The translations under genes were made by a program, and so were the position numbers. Of a stretch of 64,000 nt of DNA, positions 43,538 to 52,712 are shown one piece after another (the stretch's first letter is position 1; each line of letters opens with the position of its first letter). The DNA is from a virus, in IMG/VR virus record IMGVR_UViG_3300032294_002612, positions 102,537 through 166,536 of that record. One strand, given 5' to 3'. The notes beneath the pieces were generated by a model. That model worked only from the letters and a program-made list of their open reading frames with translations, was not told where the DNA came from and ran no database searches.

Positions 43538-46500
43538 TTATAGTAAAAATCCTCCATCTGCTCCACGTCCAGCGCCACCTTGAGCTGGCGGTCTTGGGCC
43601 TGGAGGCGGTCGATCATTTGGAAATCTATTATATACAGCATTTTCTAAACTTGCTACTTTTTCTGTCAAACCGCCAGCGGCCAAGATTCTATCTTTATTT
43701 TCTTCTAATACTTTTGCTGTTTCTGCGCTCATACCCTCAGCATTTACTTGTGTACCACCAGCACCACCATTCATATTTATATTTACTGTTGGGCTAACAG
43801 TTGTATTAAAAGTTGGTAATGGTACCTGACCAGGATTAGATCCAAAATTAAAAGCTGGATTTGCTGCGCTTGTATTTGGGGTAAGCAAAGCTTGACTAAT
43901 TTCATCTCGAATTTGTTCTAAAATAGAATTTGTTTTATCTGTTTTAACTAATTGATTTTGCATTAATACAGCTGGATCTTTAAAAAGTTCCTGTCCTGCT
44001 GCCCCAGCTTGCTCTAATGCTTTTCTTTGGTCTTCTGGTAAAGTAGCTTTTGCTGCATTAAAAAATATCTCTTCCGATTGTCCAGTTTGTCTTAATTCGT
44101 TACTTTGAATCGTAGCCGTTCGTAAGGCAACTTCTTTAAATAAGGCATCTAAGGCGGCTCTCATGCCCATTTCATCTCCAGCAAACTGTGTTTGAATTTG
44201 TTGGTATCTTTCTCCAAACTCGGGCCCAGCTTGTTGAGCAAGTTTTCTTTCAGCTTCATTGATAGCTTGTAAAACTTCAGGTGCTCCGCCAGCTTCAGTT
44301 CTAATTTGTTGAAATTGACTGGTAATTTGAGATGCGCGACCCTGGATTTCTTGTTGTCTTAATGGAGTATTTTCATCTAACCCCAAAGGCCTACCAACAA
44401 TACTTTCAATTGCACTATAAACATTTCCACTTAATCTGCCTAATTCTTGTCTTTCTGTTTCTGTTATAGGGGCATTTCCTCTATTTAAAGCGTCAACAAA
44501 ATTTTGTCTTTGAATAGCCACATCTGATATTTCTGTGGCCATTGATTTGTCTCCGATATCTTTTCCTAAAAATTCTTTTTGAAAACCCCCGAACGCAGCA
44601 ACGGTTGCCTTGGCGAACTCTTGAGCAATTTGATTAATATTTTGTTGAGCTAATATTGCTAATTGAGCTTTTCTTGCTTGTTCGGCTTTGATAGCTAATT
44701 CAACAGTTCTTTTTGCACTCTCTTTGACTTCATCTAATTTTTTTGCTACATTTTCATCTTTTGTTTCAATGCCAGCGCTAATTGCCTGTTCGAAAGCAGA
44801 TAAATCAAACGAGCCAGTACTTAAACCTTCATTAATTGTTCCCTCTAGTATGCCAATAGCATTTTCAATATTTTTTCCAAAAAATTCAAATTCTGGGCCA
44901 ATAGTTTGGATTTGAGCCGCTCTTGTTTCCGCTTTACCCAAAGCTGTTTTTGCTTCGATATCAGTTCCTTTTTGAATTTCTGATATTCTAGATTCAATGA
45001 GTTGAGATTTTAAATCTGCGAATGTTGAATTTACTTCTCCTAAACTATCATTTACTGTTTTATTAAAAGTTTCATCTATTTCTAAAGTTCTTTGTTGATT
45101 TGTGATACCTCTTTGACCAGCACTAGAAACACCTAATGTTTCAGCTACGCTAGACCGTCCCTCTAAAACTGTTTTACCGAATTCAACAGACAACTCTCTT
45201 CTTTGATTTGCTAAATCAAATTCAAATTTTGCACTATTCGCCGCATTTTTTGCTAATTGCTGATAATGACTATAAGCTTTATTTAAAGCTTGATTTATTG
45301 CGCGTAACCTCGCATTAGTTTCTTCGCTATCATCTGCAGAATTTCTTTCTATTTCTGCTCTCCTATTAATTTCATCTCTTAAAGCGCTAAAAGCCAATCT
45401 AATTTCTTCATTACCTTGAATACCTGTTTTTTCAAAATCAACCCCAATTTTAGAAAAAATTTGAGATAAAACTTCGGGATTTGCTTGCGCATTGCCCACA
45501 ATCTTATTAATTTCTTTATCTAAGTCTTGTAATTTTTGACCCTGCACTTGCCCCGTCCCGACATCAGAAACATCCAAAATATTTTTTTGAAACGACTCTC
45601 TAAATTTATCTGTTTCTTGCTTGCTGAATCCGTAATTACCACGACCTCCAGTAAATCTTGAACTTCTTAGACCCCCAACATCTTCCCTAAAAGTTCCAGT
45701 GGCAAGATTTTTTTGGTCTTCTAAAGTTTTTTTAATTACAGCTTCTGTATTTTTTCCAAGAGCTTCTGACAACATTTTAAAATCATTACTTTTTACAGCC
45801 GATATTGCTTGCGTTGCTAAAGCGGGATTATCTTTAAATGTTTTTTGTATATCATTTATTAATGAAGATTCTAAAGTCGCAGCTTCTTTAGTTTTTCCAG
45901 ATTCTCGTAATTGTTGTAAATTGGTAAAAGCTGTTGAAATTGTTCCAGACGCCTCATTCAACCTTGTTAATGCTTGAGAAGATTGATTTGCAGCAGCAGT
46001 TAATTCTGGAATATCAGTACTCGCTTCTTTAATAATGCTTGTCAAAGTTGTAACACCACCAATCGCGCCACCAATTGCGGCCCCCCATGGTCCAGCAATA
46101 AGCGCGCCAGTTGCTGCAAAACTTGCTATATTTCCAAGTCCGCTTGCGGCAGCAGATCCGGTTCTAGCTTCTTTACTTCCTTGGCCAATTGCATTCGCTA
46201 CGGTTTCTGCAATTATTGGAGCAATAAATGTAATACCTAACGTATTAGCCGATATTGCTGCGCCAACTTTTTGCCCTCTTGTTGCAGTTGTAATATCTCC
46301 ACGATTTCTAGTTGCGCTAATTTGTGTGGATAACTTATCATACTCTCCCTGTAATTTTTTTATTTTTTGTACATTTCCTTGGCTTGCAGTAATTTCCTCT
46401 TTTATTGCCTGTTGTCTTACTTTAGCATCAGCAACTGTCATTCCAGAAGCTAATTTTTGGCTTCCAATCATTTCTGTTAAAGAAGAATTTATACTATCTT

Positions 46501-49420
46501 TGTTTAATGATAATATCAGGGCTAGTCCGCCTAATTGAGTACCAATCGCAGCAATTGAGGCGGCTAAATTTGCGGGTTCTGTATCATTAGCCCCAACTGC
46601 AAAATTAGGAATATAACCACTAGCAAAACCCTTGCGGCGCACGGCATTTTTTCTAGAGCGTTTAGTTGGCTCGTCTTGTTTATTAAATACCCCAATACCC
46701 ATTGGGTTTGCACTTGTTAGAGCTTTTTCTTGCGCGAGATAAATTTGACTTGATGGAATACCGGCTGCACGTTCACGAGATATAGCATCTTGTATTGCTG
46801 CAAAATTTGGAATATAGCCAGAAGCTCTATTTTGTCTACCCGTGGCGCTAGTTAATGGAACAGGGTTAATATTTAAACCAGCTGTACGTGAAATTTTGCT
46901 TGCGAAACTTAATTCACTCGATTTACGAGAAAAAGCTCTTGGCGCAGAAAATTTAAAATCTCCAGCTTTATAATTTTTACCAATATTGAAAATTTCTTTG
47001 AATTCTTTAGAATTTTGAGCAAATGCTCCTGGTGGAATGTCTAATGTTCCGGTTCCTGTTTCCGCAGAAACGTCTTTTCCTATGGCCCTATTTACGGAAG
47101 CTTCAAAAATTCTACCTAGAAATTGATTTGTAGCAGATTTATCGATATAAGGTAATAATCCAGATGGGCCATCAAAAGGTTTACTAGATGGATAAATTTG
47201 GCCAGCTATTTTTGTAATAGCATCGCCCATAATATTATTAACTTCATCTTTAAAATTTAATGGTTGGCGTAAGCCAGCAGTTGTAAAACCAAAATTAATT
47301 AAATTACCAGTATTAGCATCTTTAAGCTGACTTCTGAAAGTTCGTTCCGCGCCTGCTCCAGCATATAAATAAATATAATCTAAAAAATCTAAATTTTGTA
47401 CTTTTTTAGAGCGTTTTTGTTGAGTAGAGATTGTTTGTCTTTCAGCGGAACTAACATAGCCAGCTTGACGAGCTTCTTCGGCTGATATTCTGCCAGTCCT
47501 AATTGCATAAGGAATTTGGGCGGTTGTAAATGTTGAGCCTTTGATATTAAATCTATCTGCAAAATTTGGAATAAATCCTCCTGCGGCTATTTTTGGTCCA
47601 TCTCCATATTTAGGAATAACCATTGAATCCCCATTCTTACCAATCCCAGGAAATTCGACCTCCTGATTATTCATTACAAACTTACGGCCACCAATTGTTC
47701 CTTGTGACATATGTGGTCGAACGCTTGAAGTTGCACCTAAAGAAATCGCAGTATATTTTTCTATTAATTTATCAGATGCAAAATTAGGAATATAACCAGC
47801 TGCCCTTCCAGGTCTTCCAGTGGGCGCAACTGGAACTCCGCCACTAATACGTACGCCAGCTCCATAAAACTGTTTTGCAATTGCAGCTGATAATTTTTGT
47901 TGTGTTTGTAATTCTAAAGTTTGGGATTTTAAATTTTGAAGTAAAATTTGAGAAGCCTGATTTAGTCCAGAAGCCCCTTTTTGCATTAATGCATATAATT
48001 CGGGATTTTTACTAATAATTTGACTGATGCTGCGTTGTAATTCTGCTTGTTGTTTTGAAGCCGTATTTAATCCTAAAAGGTCTTTTAAACTTCCACTAGC
48101 ATATACTGAGAAATCTTTAAATAATTTAATTAAGACCCCGCCAATAAGCGCCAAACCAGGTCCAGCAATAACTTGCCCAAGGCCATCTAAAATACCCTTA
48201 CCAAGAGTCGCCCCCAAACCATTTGCGTCACTTTCATTAATACCTCCGAGCAATTCATTTAGATTCCCAACAGTTCTATCAAATAAAGGTGTTAAAAGTC
48301 TTTCTCCTATAGAGCCACCAAATTGAGTTATATTTTGCTGTAAAGCATTTAATTGAGCCGCAAAAGTTTTATTTAATTCTTCATTTCTTTTTACCGCTTG
48401 ATCTGTGGCCGTAGCAGAAATTTTTAAAGCATTATTATATATTGAATATTCTTTTCCTAAATCAGCTAAAGCAGCTTTTAAAATGTTAATTTGGAAAACA
48501 CCACCAACCTGTTCAGCTACATAAGCTTGCTGTTGGGTACCAAGATTATCATATACAACAGCGAGATCTTCTAACAGGTCAATTGTAGATTTTAATTCCC
48601 CACCAGCGCCAGTTGTTTCTACGCCCAAACTTTCGAGAAGGTTAACGACTTTTTCTCTCTGTAATCTTGTAAAAATAGTTTTTAAAGAGTTACCAATTAC
48701 CGCGCCACCACGAGCAGTTGTTTGCTGTGCGGAGGTAACAATAGCAATTAACTCATCTAAACTAACACCAGATTGTGCGGCACTACTACCTACACGAGCA
48801 AGAGCATCAGCTAAATCTGCAGAACTAACAGCAAATGCAGCGTCAACAGTAGCAAATTTATTTACAATTTGTGTCGCTGTTACCGCCTGACTTGCAAAAG
48901 AGTTGACAGCGGCAGTTAACGCTTCGACGCTTTTTACAGTATCTAATCCACTTAAACGCGATAGGATTAATGCCTCATTTGTTCTTTTTAAAGTTTCTTC
49001 TAACCCCAAACCTTGACGAGAAAATTCTGTAGCTGCATCTGCAACCTGTTGAAAACTTTGTCCAGTATTTTTAGCAATATCAAATAAATTTGCACCAAAT
49101 TTACTAAGTTGTGATGTTGATACATTAAGAATAACATTTATATCTTGTAAAGATTTTTGAACATCTACAACGGATTTAGCTAAAGAAACAAATGCGTTCT
49201 GAACACCAAAAATAATTCCAGCACTAGCTCCGAAAGCAATAACACGAGCATTTGATGCAGCCAAAGATTTTTCAAATTCATTAACTTGACCAGTGATTCT
49301 TCCTAAAGGCTGTTCTCCTTTAGTTTTTAAATTAATTAAATAAGATTTATTGACAGTTCTTTGGATATCTCTTTCCAACTGCCGTGTATTACCGCCAATA
49401 TCTAAATTAATTGCTGCCAT
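43538..49420 (-). CDS. Tape measure protein
   Basis: 1960 residues, the longest gene here. Residues 1-350 hold the PhageMin tail core: FEKSLAASNARVIAFGASAGIIFG, VSTSQLSKFGANLFDIAKNTGQSFQQVADAATEFSRQG and SSAAQSGVSLDELIAIVTSAQQTTARGG. The motif GYIPNFA or GFIPNFA occurs four times (residues 542, 615, 868, 935). A possible PD-(D/E)XK-like segment lies at about 765-825. A hydrophobic zone (IGTQLGGLALILSL; later GNIASFAATGALIAGPWGAAIGGAIGG) may cross the host membrane. Coiled-coil regions follow. At roughly 1.5 angstrom per residue the tail could near 290 nm. The ribosome site AAGGAAAC precedes the ATG. Confidence 0.88.
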   Translation of the reverse strand: MAAINLDIGGNTRQLERDIQRTVNKSYLINLKTKGEQPLGRITGQVNEFEKSLAASNARVIAFGASAGIIFGVQNAFVSLAKSVVDVQKSLQDINVILNVSTSQLSKFGANLFDIAKNTGQSFQQVADAATEFSRQGLGLEETLKRTNEALILSRLSGLDTVKSVEALTAAVNSFASQAVTATQIVNKFATVDAAFAVSSADLADALARVGSSAAQSGVSLDELIAIVTSAQQTTARGGAVIGNSLKTIFTRLQREKVVNLLESLGVETTGAGGELKSTIDLLEDLAVVYDNLGTQQQAYVAEQVGGVFQINILKAALADLGKEYSIYNNALKISATATDQAVKRNEELNKTFAAQLNALQQNITQFGGSIGERLLTPLFDRTVGNLNELLGGINESDANGLGATLGKGILDGLGQVIAGPGLALIGGVLIKLFKDFSVYASGSLKDLLGLNTASKQQAELQRSISQIISKNPELYALMQKGASGLNQASQILLQNLKSQTLELQTQQKLSAAIAKQFYGAGVRISGGVPVAPTGRPGRAAGYIPNFASDKLIEKYTAISLGATSSVRPHMSQGTIGGRKFVMNNQEVEFPGIGKNGDSMVIPKYGDGPKIAAGGFIPNFADRFNIKGSTFTTAQIPYAIRTGRISAEEARQAGYVSSAERQTISTQQKRSKKVQNLDFLDYIYLYAGAGAERTFRSQLKDANTGNLINFGFTTAGLRQPLNFKDEVNNIMGDAITKIAGQIYPSSKPFDGPSGLLPYIDKSATNQFLGRIFEASVNRAIGKDVSAETGTGTLDIPPGAFAQNSKEFKEIFNIGKNYKAGDFKFSAPRAFSRKSSELSFASKISRTAGLNINPVPLTSATGRQNRASGYIPNFAAIQDAISRERAAGIPSSQIYLAQEKALTSANPMGIGVFNKQDEPTKRSRKNAVRRKGFASGYIPNFAVGANDTEPANLAASIAAIGTQLGGLALILSLNKDSINSSLTEMIGSQKLASGMTVADAKVRQQAIKEEITASQGNVQKIKKLQGEYDKLSTQISATRNRGDITTATRGQKVGAAISANTLGITFIAPIIAETVANAIGQGSKEARTGSAAASGLGNIASFAATGALIAGPWGAAIGGAIGGVTTLTSIIKEASTDIPELTAAANQSSQALTRLNEASGTISTAFTNLQQLRESGKTKEAATLESSLINDIQKTFKDNPALATQAISAVKSNDFKMLSEALGKNTEAVIKKTLEDQKNLATGTFREDVGGLRSSRFTGGRGNYGFSKQETDKFRESFQKNILDVSDVGTGQVQGQKLQDLDKEINKIVGNAQANPEVLSQIFSKIGVDFEKTGIQGNEEIRLAFSALRDEINRRAEIERNSADDSEETNARLRAINQALNKAYSHYQQLAKNAANSAKFEFDLANQRRELSVEFGKTVLEGRSSVAETLGVSSAGQRGITNQQRTLEIDETFNKTVNDSLGEVNSTFADLKSQLIESRISEIQKGTDIEAKTALGKAETRAAQIQTIGPEFEFFGKNIENAIGILEGTINEGLSTGSFDLSAFEQAISAGIETKDENVAKKLDEVKESAKRTVELAIKAEQARKAQLAILAQQNINQIAQEFAKATVAAFGGFQKEFLGKDIGDKSMATEISDVAIQRQNFVDALNRGNAPITETERQELGRLSGNVYSAIESIVGRPLGLDENTPLRQQEIQGRASQITSQFQQIRTEAGGAPEVLQAINEAERKLAQQAGPEFGERYQQIQTQFAGDEMGMRAALDALFKEVALRTATIQSNELRQTGQSEEIFFNAAKATLPEDQRKALEQAGAAGQELFKDPAVLMQNQLVKTDKTNSILEQIRDEISQALLTPNTSAANPAFNFGSNPGQVPLPTFNTTVSPTVNINMNGGAGGTQVNAEGMSAETAKVLEENKDRILAAGGLTEKVASLENAVYNRFPNDRPPPGPRPPAQGGAGRGADGGFLL

Positions 49421-49451
49421 GGTGTTTCCTTAATCCTTTGTCTAGAATTAA

Positions 49452-49467
49452 TTACACATTTTAATTA
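49452..49467 (-). promoter_or_regulatory. Recurrent virion-block element before tape measure gene
   Basis: On the minus strand TAATTAAAATGTGTAA, ending about 31 bases before the tape measure ATG. It shares ATGTGTAA with the element at 41926-41943. It spans the end of the upstream gene. Confidence 0.3.
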
Positions 49468-50480
49468 TTTTCGCGCGCTTTGAAATAGTCAGATTTTTCC
49501 AACACGCCTCCTTTTTCTTCAGCTAATTCTAACAAGCTTTTTCCTTTTAATTTCTCGACTTTAACACCTAATTTATCGAGATCTTCTTTAGTGGCACCAA
49601 CATAACTAGATACATTATTTTTTTTATCTGAATTTTTCGCTCTACTTCTAGTTGTAGATTTTGAACCATTTAAAGACTCAAACCATTGTATAAATTTTTC
49701 TGGATCATTAATAATTTCTTCAGATATCGGCTTGTCATTTTTTATGTATAAATCAATTGTTGATTTAAACATTTTACCATAAACTAATAAATCTATTTGA
49801 TATTTAGAACACTCTGCAACAGGCTTTCCCCAAAAAGTATGTGGTATTGTATCTAAATAAATTAAATTTTGAAAAAATCCATTTGCGGCGATTAATTTAA
49901 TAACTTCCGAAGAAAAACATGTAGAATATTTTGTATATAAGTTTCTTAATACTAAATTATCATCATCAGATATATTATAAAACTCATCTTCATTATTAAA
50001 ATATTTAGCAGTTAATTCAATATCTTTATAACAAGAAGAAATTATTAATTCATCAAAAAATTTTTCTTGAGCATATTGTTCTGCGGTGTATCCTATAATA
50101 TCTTTTCTTTCTTTTAAGTACGTAAAAAAAATAGATTCAGTTTTTTTAATTTCTTTTTCTATTTCTTGTTTTTGAGATGGGAATAATAATTTATTTTTTG
50201 TTTTAACTAAATTATCAATTGTTTTTCTTAATAATCGAAATTTCTCTTCTTTTTCTTTAGACCACCAATCATTTATGATAGCTTCTTCCAGTTTTTCCGA
50301 TTCCGTTTGAACGCCTTTTTTTTGAACCGTCTTTATTATTAAATCATAATTAGAATAAACAAAGAAATGTTCGGCCAGAGTTGGGTGTTTAAAATAAATC
50401 TCTTCTTTATTGAGAATATCTTTTGAATAGCCACGAGCTATTTCATAATAAATTCTGCCATATTCCGTATTTTTATCCAC
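49461..50480 (-). CDS. Tail assembly chaperone-like protein, putative
   Basis: 339 residues with a GTG start at 50480. Helical and charged, with no recognised domain. The position between major tail protein and tape measure is where tail assembly chaperones are found. The C-terminal part has a basic Ser-rich linker (KSTTRSRAKNSDKKNN) and ends with a helical domain (VGATKEDLDKLGVKVEKLKGKSLLELAEE) that may bind the tape measure. Unlike the usual pair, no programmed frameshift joins it to the gene before it, which ends 5 bases upstream. Confidence 0.5.
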   Translation of the reverse strand: MDKNTEYGRIYYEIARGYSKDILNKEEIYFKHPTLAEHFFVYSNYDLIIKTVQKKGVQTESEKLEEAIINDWWSKEKEEKFRLLRKTIDNLVKTKNKLLFPSQKQEIEKEIKKTESIFFTYLKERKDIIGYTAEQYAQEKFFDELIISSCYKDIELTAKYFNNEDEFYNISDDDNLVLRNLYTKYSTCFSSEVIKLIAANGFFQNLIYLDTIPHTFWGKPVAECSKYQIDLLVYGKMFKSTIDLYIKNDKPISEEIINDPEKFIQWFESLNGSKSTTRSRAKNSDKKNNVSSYVGATKEDLDKLGVKVEKLKGKSLLELAEEKGGVLEKSDYFKARENN

Positions 50481-50485
50481 ATATT

Positions 50486-51229
50486 TTATGGTTCTATTTC
50501 AGAACCACCTTGTTGGGCATCTTTTACAAAAGATTTATCAAATAAACTAAAATCTTCTATAGAGGTAGCTCTACCTAAATACCATATTGTAATTAAATAT
50601 GTAAATCTTTTAATTATGGAAAGAATAAATTCATTTTCTATTTCATTTTCATATAGAGAATCATAAGTATCCAAACGTTCTTGAAAAGATTCTCCGGTTA
50701 AAATTGGCTCAATAGAACCGTCCTTTATTTCATATGCTAAATTTAAAACCCACCATAAAATGGTTCGATTTCTAGCTTTTGCTTCGGCAGTATTTTCAAA
50801 AATTTCTATTTGCGAAGATTCGAATGACTGAATTTCTTTTCTAATATTATCTAGCTCTTTAATTAATTCGTTAGATTTTAATTTTTCGGCTTCTGTTTTT
50901 TCGCTTTCAGTTTTTAAAAGAATTGATTGCAATTCAAATGATAAATCTCTAAATTTAATTAAGAGATCTCCATATAATTCGCGTTCTTTATCACTAATAC
51001 TCCCGCCACCATTAGAAAGAATTGTATTCCAAGCGGCTCTTGGCAAAACGCCTGCTTTTGCAAATCTAGAAGTTTCCGAAGCGAAAAATAGTTCCCCATC
51101 TTCTTTCATTTTTCTATTTGGTTTTAAAATAGTAAACTTATGAGATTTAATTTCTTGAGATCCGTCTTCTTTTTTTATTATTTCATCGGAAGAAAATTCA
51201 TATATCCACTGCTTATTATTTTTATTCAT
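50486..51229 (-). CDS. Tail assembly chaperone-like protein, putative
   Basis: 247 residues, all-helical by composition. It opens with a compact beta portion (QWIYEFSSDEIIKKEDGSQEIKSHKFTILKPNRK) and then long helices including a predicted coiled coil (LIKELDNIRKEIQSFESSQIEIFE). The C-terminal region has a short acidic loop (IEDFSLFDKSFVKD). No homology recognised. Its place just after the major tail protein and its size suit the first tail assembly chaperone. No slippery heptamer is visible at its end. The stop codon is followed by the GTG of the next gene. Confidence 0.5.
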   Translation of the reverse strand: MNKNNKQWIYEFSSDEIIKKEDGSQEIKSHKFTILKPNRKMKEDGELFFASETSRFAKAGVLPRAAWNTILSNGGGSISDKERELYGDLLIKFRDLSFELQSILLKTESEKTEAEKLKSNELIKELDNIRKEIQSFESSQIEIFENTAEAKARNRTILWWVLNLAYEIKDGSIEPILTGESFQERLDTYDSLYENEIENEFILSIIKRFTYLITIWYLGRATSIEDFSLFDKSFVKDAQQGGSEIEP

Positions 51230-51241
51230 ATTTTAATTATA

Positions 51242-51466
51242 TTATTTCTCTTTTAATTTAAAATCAAAATTATCTAATTCTTCTTCGATATTTCTATAAC
51301 AATTATTTCCATAATCAAGAACACGTTTTCTCATTCTTTGGAACTCATCATCATTAATTTTATCTTGACTTTTGAGATCTTCAAGGGCATATAAAAAACT
51401 TAAATATAGTTTTTTAACATCTCTGTAGACAAAACCTTTCACAAGATCGTTTAAATCAATATTCAT
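51242..51466 (-). CDS. Small helical protein, unknown
   Basis: 74 residues, predicted to be two or three helices (KKLYLSFLYALEDLKSQDKIND, EFQRMRKRVLDYGNNCYRNIEEELDNF). It is the first gene after the terminator that follows the major tail gene, and a GTGTAA element (about 51490) precedes it, so it may head the tail assembly transcript. AAAGG before the ATG gives a plausible ribosome site. A role as a chaperone or joining factor is a guess from position. Confidence 0.5.
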   Translation of the reverse strand: MNIDLNDLVKGFVYRDVKKLYLSFLYALEDLKSQDKINDDEFQRMRKRVLDYGNNCYRNIEEELDNFDFKLKEK

Positions 51467-51504
51467 CCTTTACAAACCTTTTACCTAACATAGATTACAC
51501 ATGA

Positions 51505-51536
51505 TAAAAAAAACGGGCACTCGAAAGTGCCCGTTT
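51505..51536 (-). terminator. Intrinsic terminator after major tail protein gene
   Basis: Plus-strand positions 511-521 and 526-536 (offset 51000) form an 11-pair stem (AAACGGGCACT with AGTGCCCGTTT). Read on the minus strand the loop is TTCG and the stem is followed by a T-run through 51505. This is a strong rho-independent terminator for leftward transcription. Confidence 0.88.
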
Positions 51537-51559
51537 CTTAATTAAATAATTAATTAAAA

Positions 51560-52660
51560 TTATTTATGAGAACCAGAGATAAAGATACCTTTATCTGTAT
51601 CTTGAGGTCCGCTCAATTGAACTTCGTAAGAAGCTGTCATTGTAGCATTATCACCGATTGAGCTTGAGAAACTTTGAGATACAAGTTTGGCACCTTTGAA
51701 TACATATGCAAGAGCCGTATCTTTATCTGTTCCACAACCAGGTTCTTTCATCAAGATTGTAAAATCTTTTGCGGCCTCGCTGCAAAGAATATCAGCCAAG
51801 TTACCATCTTGTAAGTCGCCAACTTCAGCATTGACTTCAAGAGTCGCCGTAACTGGGAAATCAATTTCACGAGAGAACGCGAAACGATTACCTAATTTTT
51901 GAAGTGGAGTACGAGAAAGATCAAATGATAAAGTAAAATCTTGAACTTTTAAATCTACAGCGTCAAAACCAATCGTATCATTGCTAGCAAGACTGAAAAG
52001 AATATCCCCTGGCTGTAAAGCTGCTGGAATATTTACACCAGTAATTGAAGCAGCTCGTGGTAAACGATAGAATCGATTTGATAAATTAGTTCCATCAACT
52101 GGATTAATAGCTGGAATAATCGCATTACCAGTGACGTTTCCATATACGCGGACATTTAAGCCTTCAATTTCGATATCAGCTGTTGGAATTTCGCCAACTG
52201 CAGCGTTAACACTATAAGATGTTAAGAAACCATTACCAACACCAATTACGCCACTCTTTGCTCCTGCATAACCAGCAGCGTCATTACCTTCTTCTGCAAT
52301 TAATAGGTAATAGTTTTTTTCATCCGTTGCTTTTGTTAAAAGCCCAGAAATACAAGAACGCAGGTCTGTAGAAGCTGTTCCAGTCCCATAAACATTCAAT
52401 CCAAGATTTTCTTCGTTTTGACCATTTGTTAAGAAATAAGAAAAGCTTGCTGTAACATCTGGATTTTCAACTTCGATACGATCAATAGCGGCCAAGTTTC
52501 CGAACTGGTTCACATCTGTAAAATTACGAGTAAAATCTTCGTCAAAACTTTGTACGCGAGAAAGTTGTTTAATATCATTTGCACCTGTTTGCATGCCAGT
52601 TGCGCCAACTTGACTTGCATAAAGAGCTAATACTTGGTAAATTGTTCTATTTCTTGCCAT
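51560..52660 (-). CDS. Major tail protein (tail tube)
   Basis: 366 residues. Beta-rich, with FSYFLTNGQNEENLGLNVYG, AVDLKVQDFTLSFDLSRTPLQKLGNRFAFSREIDFPVTATLEVNAEVG and TMTASYEVQLSGPQDTDKG, which fit the tube fold of phage major tail proteins. Codon use is richer in G and C than in its neighbours, as expected for a highly expressed gene, and the gene is closed by a strong terminator. No sheath gene was recognised. The name rests on position, composition and expression signals more than on motif identity. Confidence 0.75.
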   Translation of the reverse strand: MARNRTIYQVLALYASQVGATGMQTGANDIKQLSRVQSFDEDFTRNFTDVNQFGNLAAIDRIEVENPDVTASFSYFLTNGQNEENLGLNVYGTGTASTDLRSCISGLLTKATDEKNYYLLIAEEGNDAAGYAGAKSGVIGVGNGFLTSYSVNAAVGEIPTADIEIEGLNVRVYGNVTGNAIIPAINPVDGTNLSNRFYRLPRAASITGVNIPAALQPGDILFSLASNDTIGFDAVDLKVQDFTLSFDLSRTPLQKLGNRFAFSREIDFPVTATLEVNAEVGDLQDGNLADILCSEAAKDFTILMKEPGCGTDKDTALAYVFKGAKLVSQSFSSSIGDNATMTASYEVQLSGPQDTDKGIFISGSHK

Positions 52661-52712
52661 ACTTATAATTACATTACATTTTTATTAGAGACACTCTTAA
52701 AAAATTTAATTA

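Noticed and set aside
46035-46538. A 167-codon open frame on the plus strand
   Set aside because: It lies fully inside the tape measure gene on the other strand; its Ala/Pro-rich product mirrors the codon bias of that gene and has no domain.
50480-50500. Programmed frameshift joining two tail assembly chaperones
   Set aside because: No slippery heptamer is visible at the end of the 247-residue gene; the next gene has its own GTG start five bases later.
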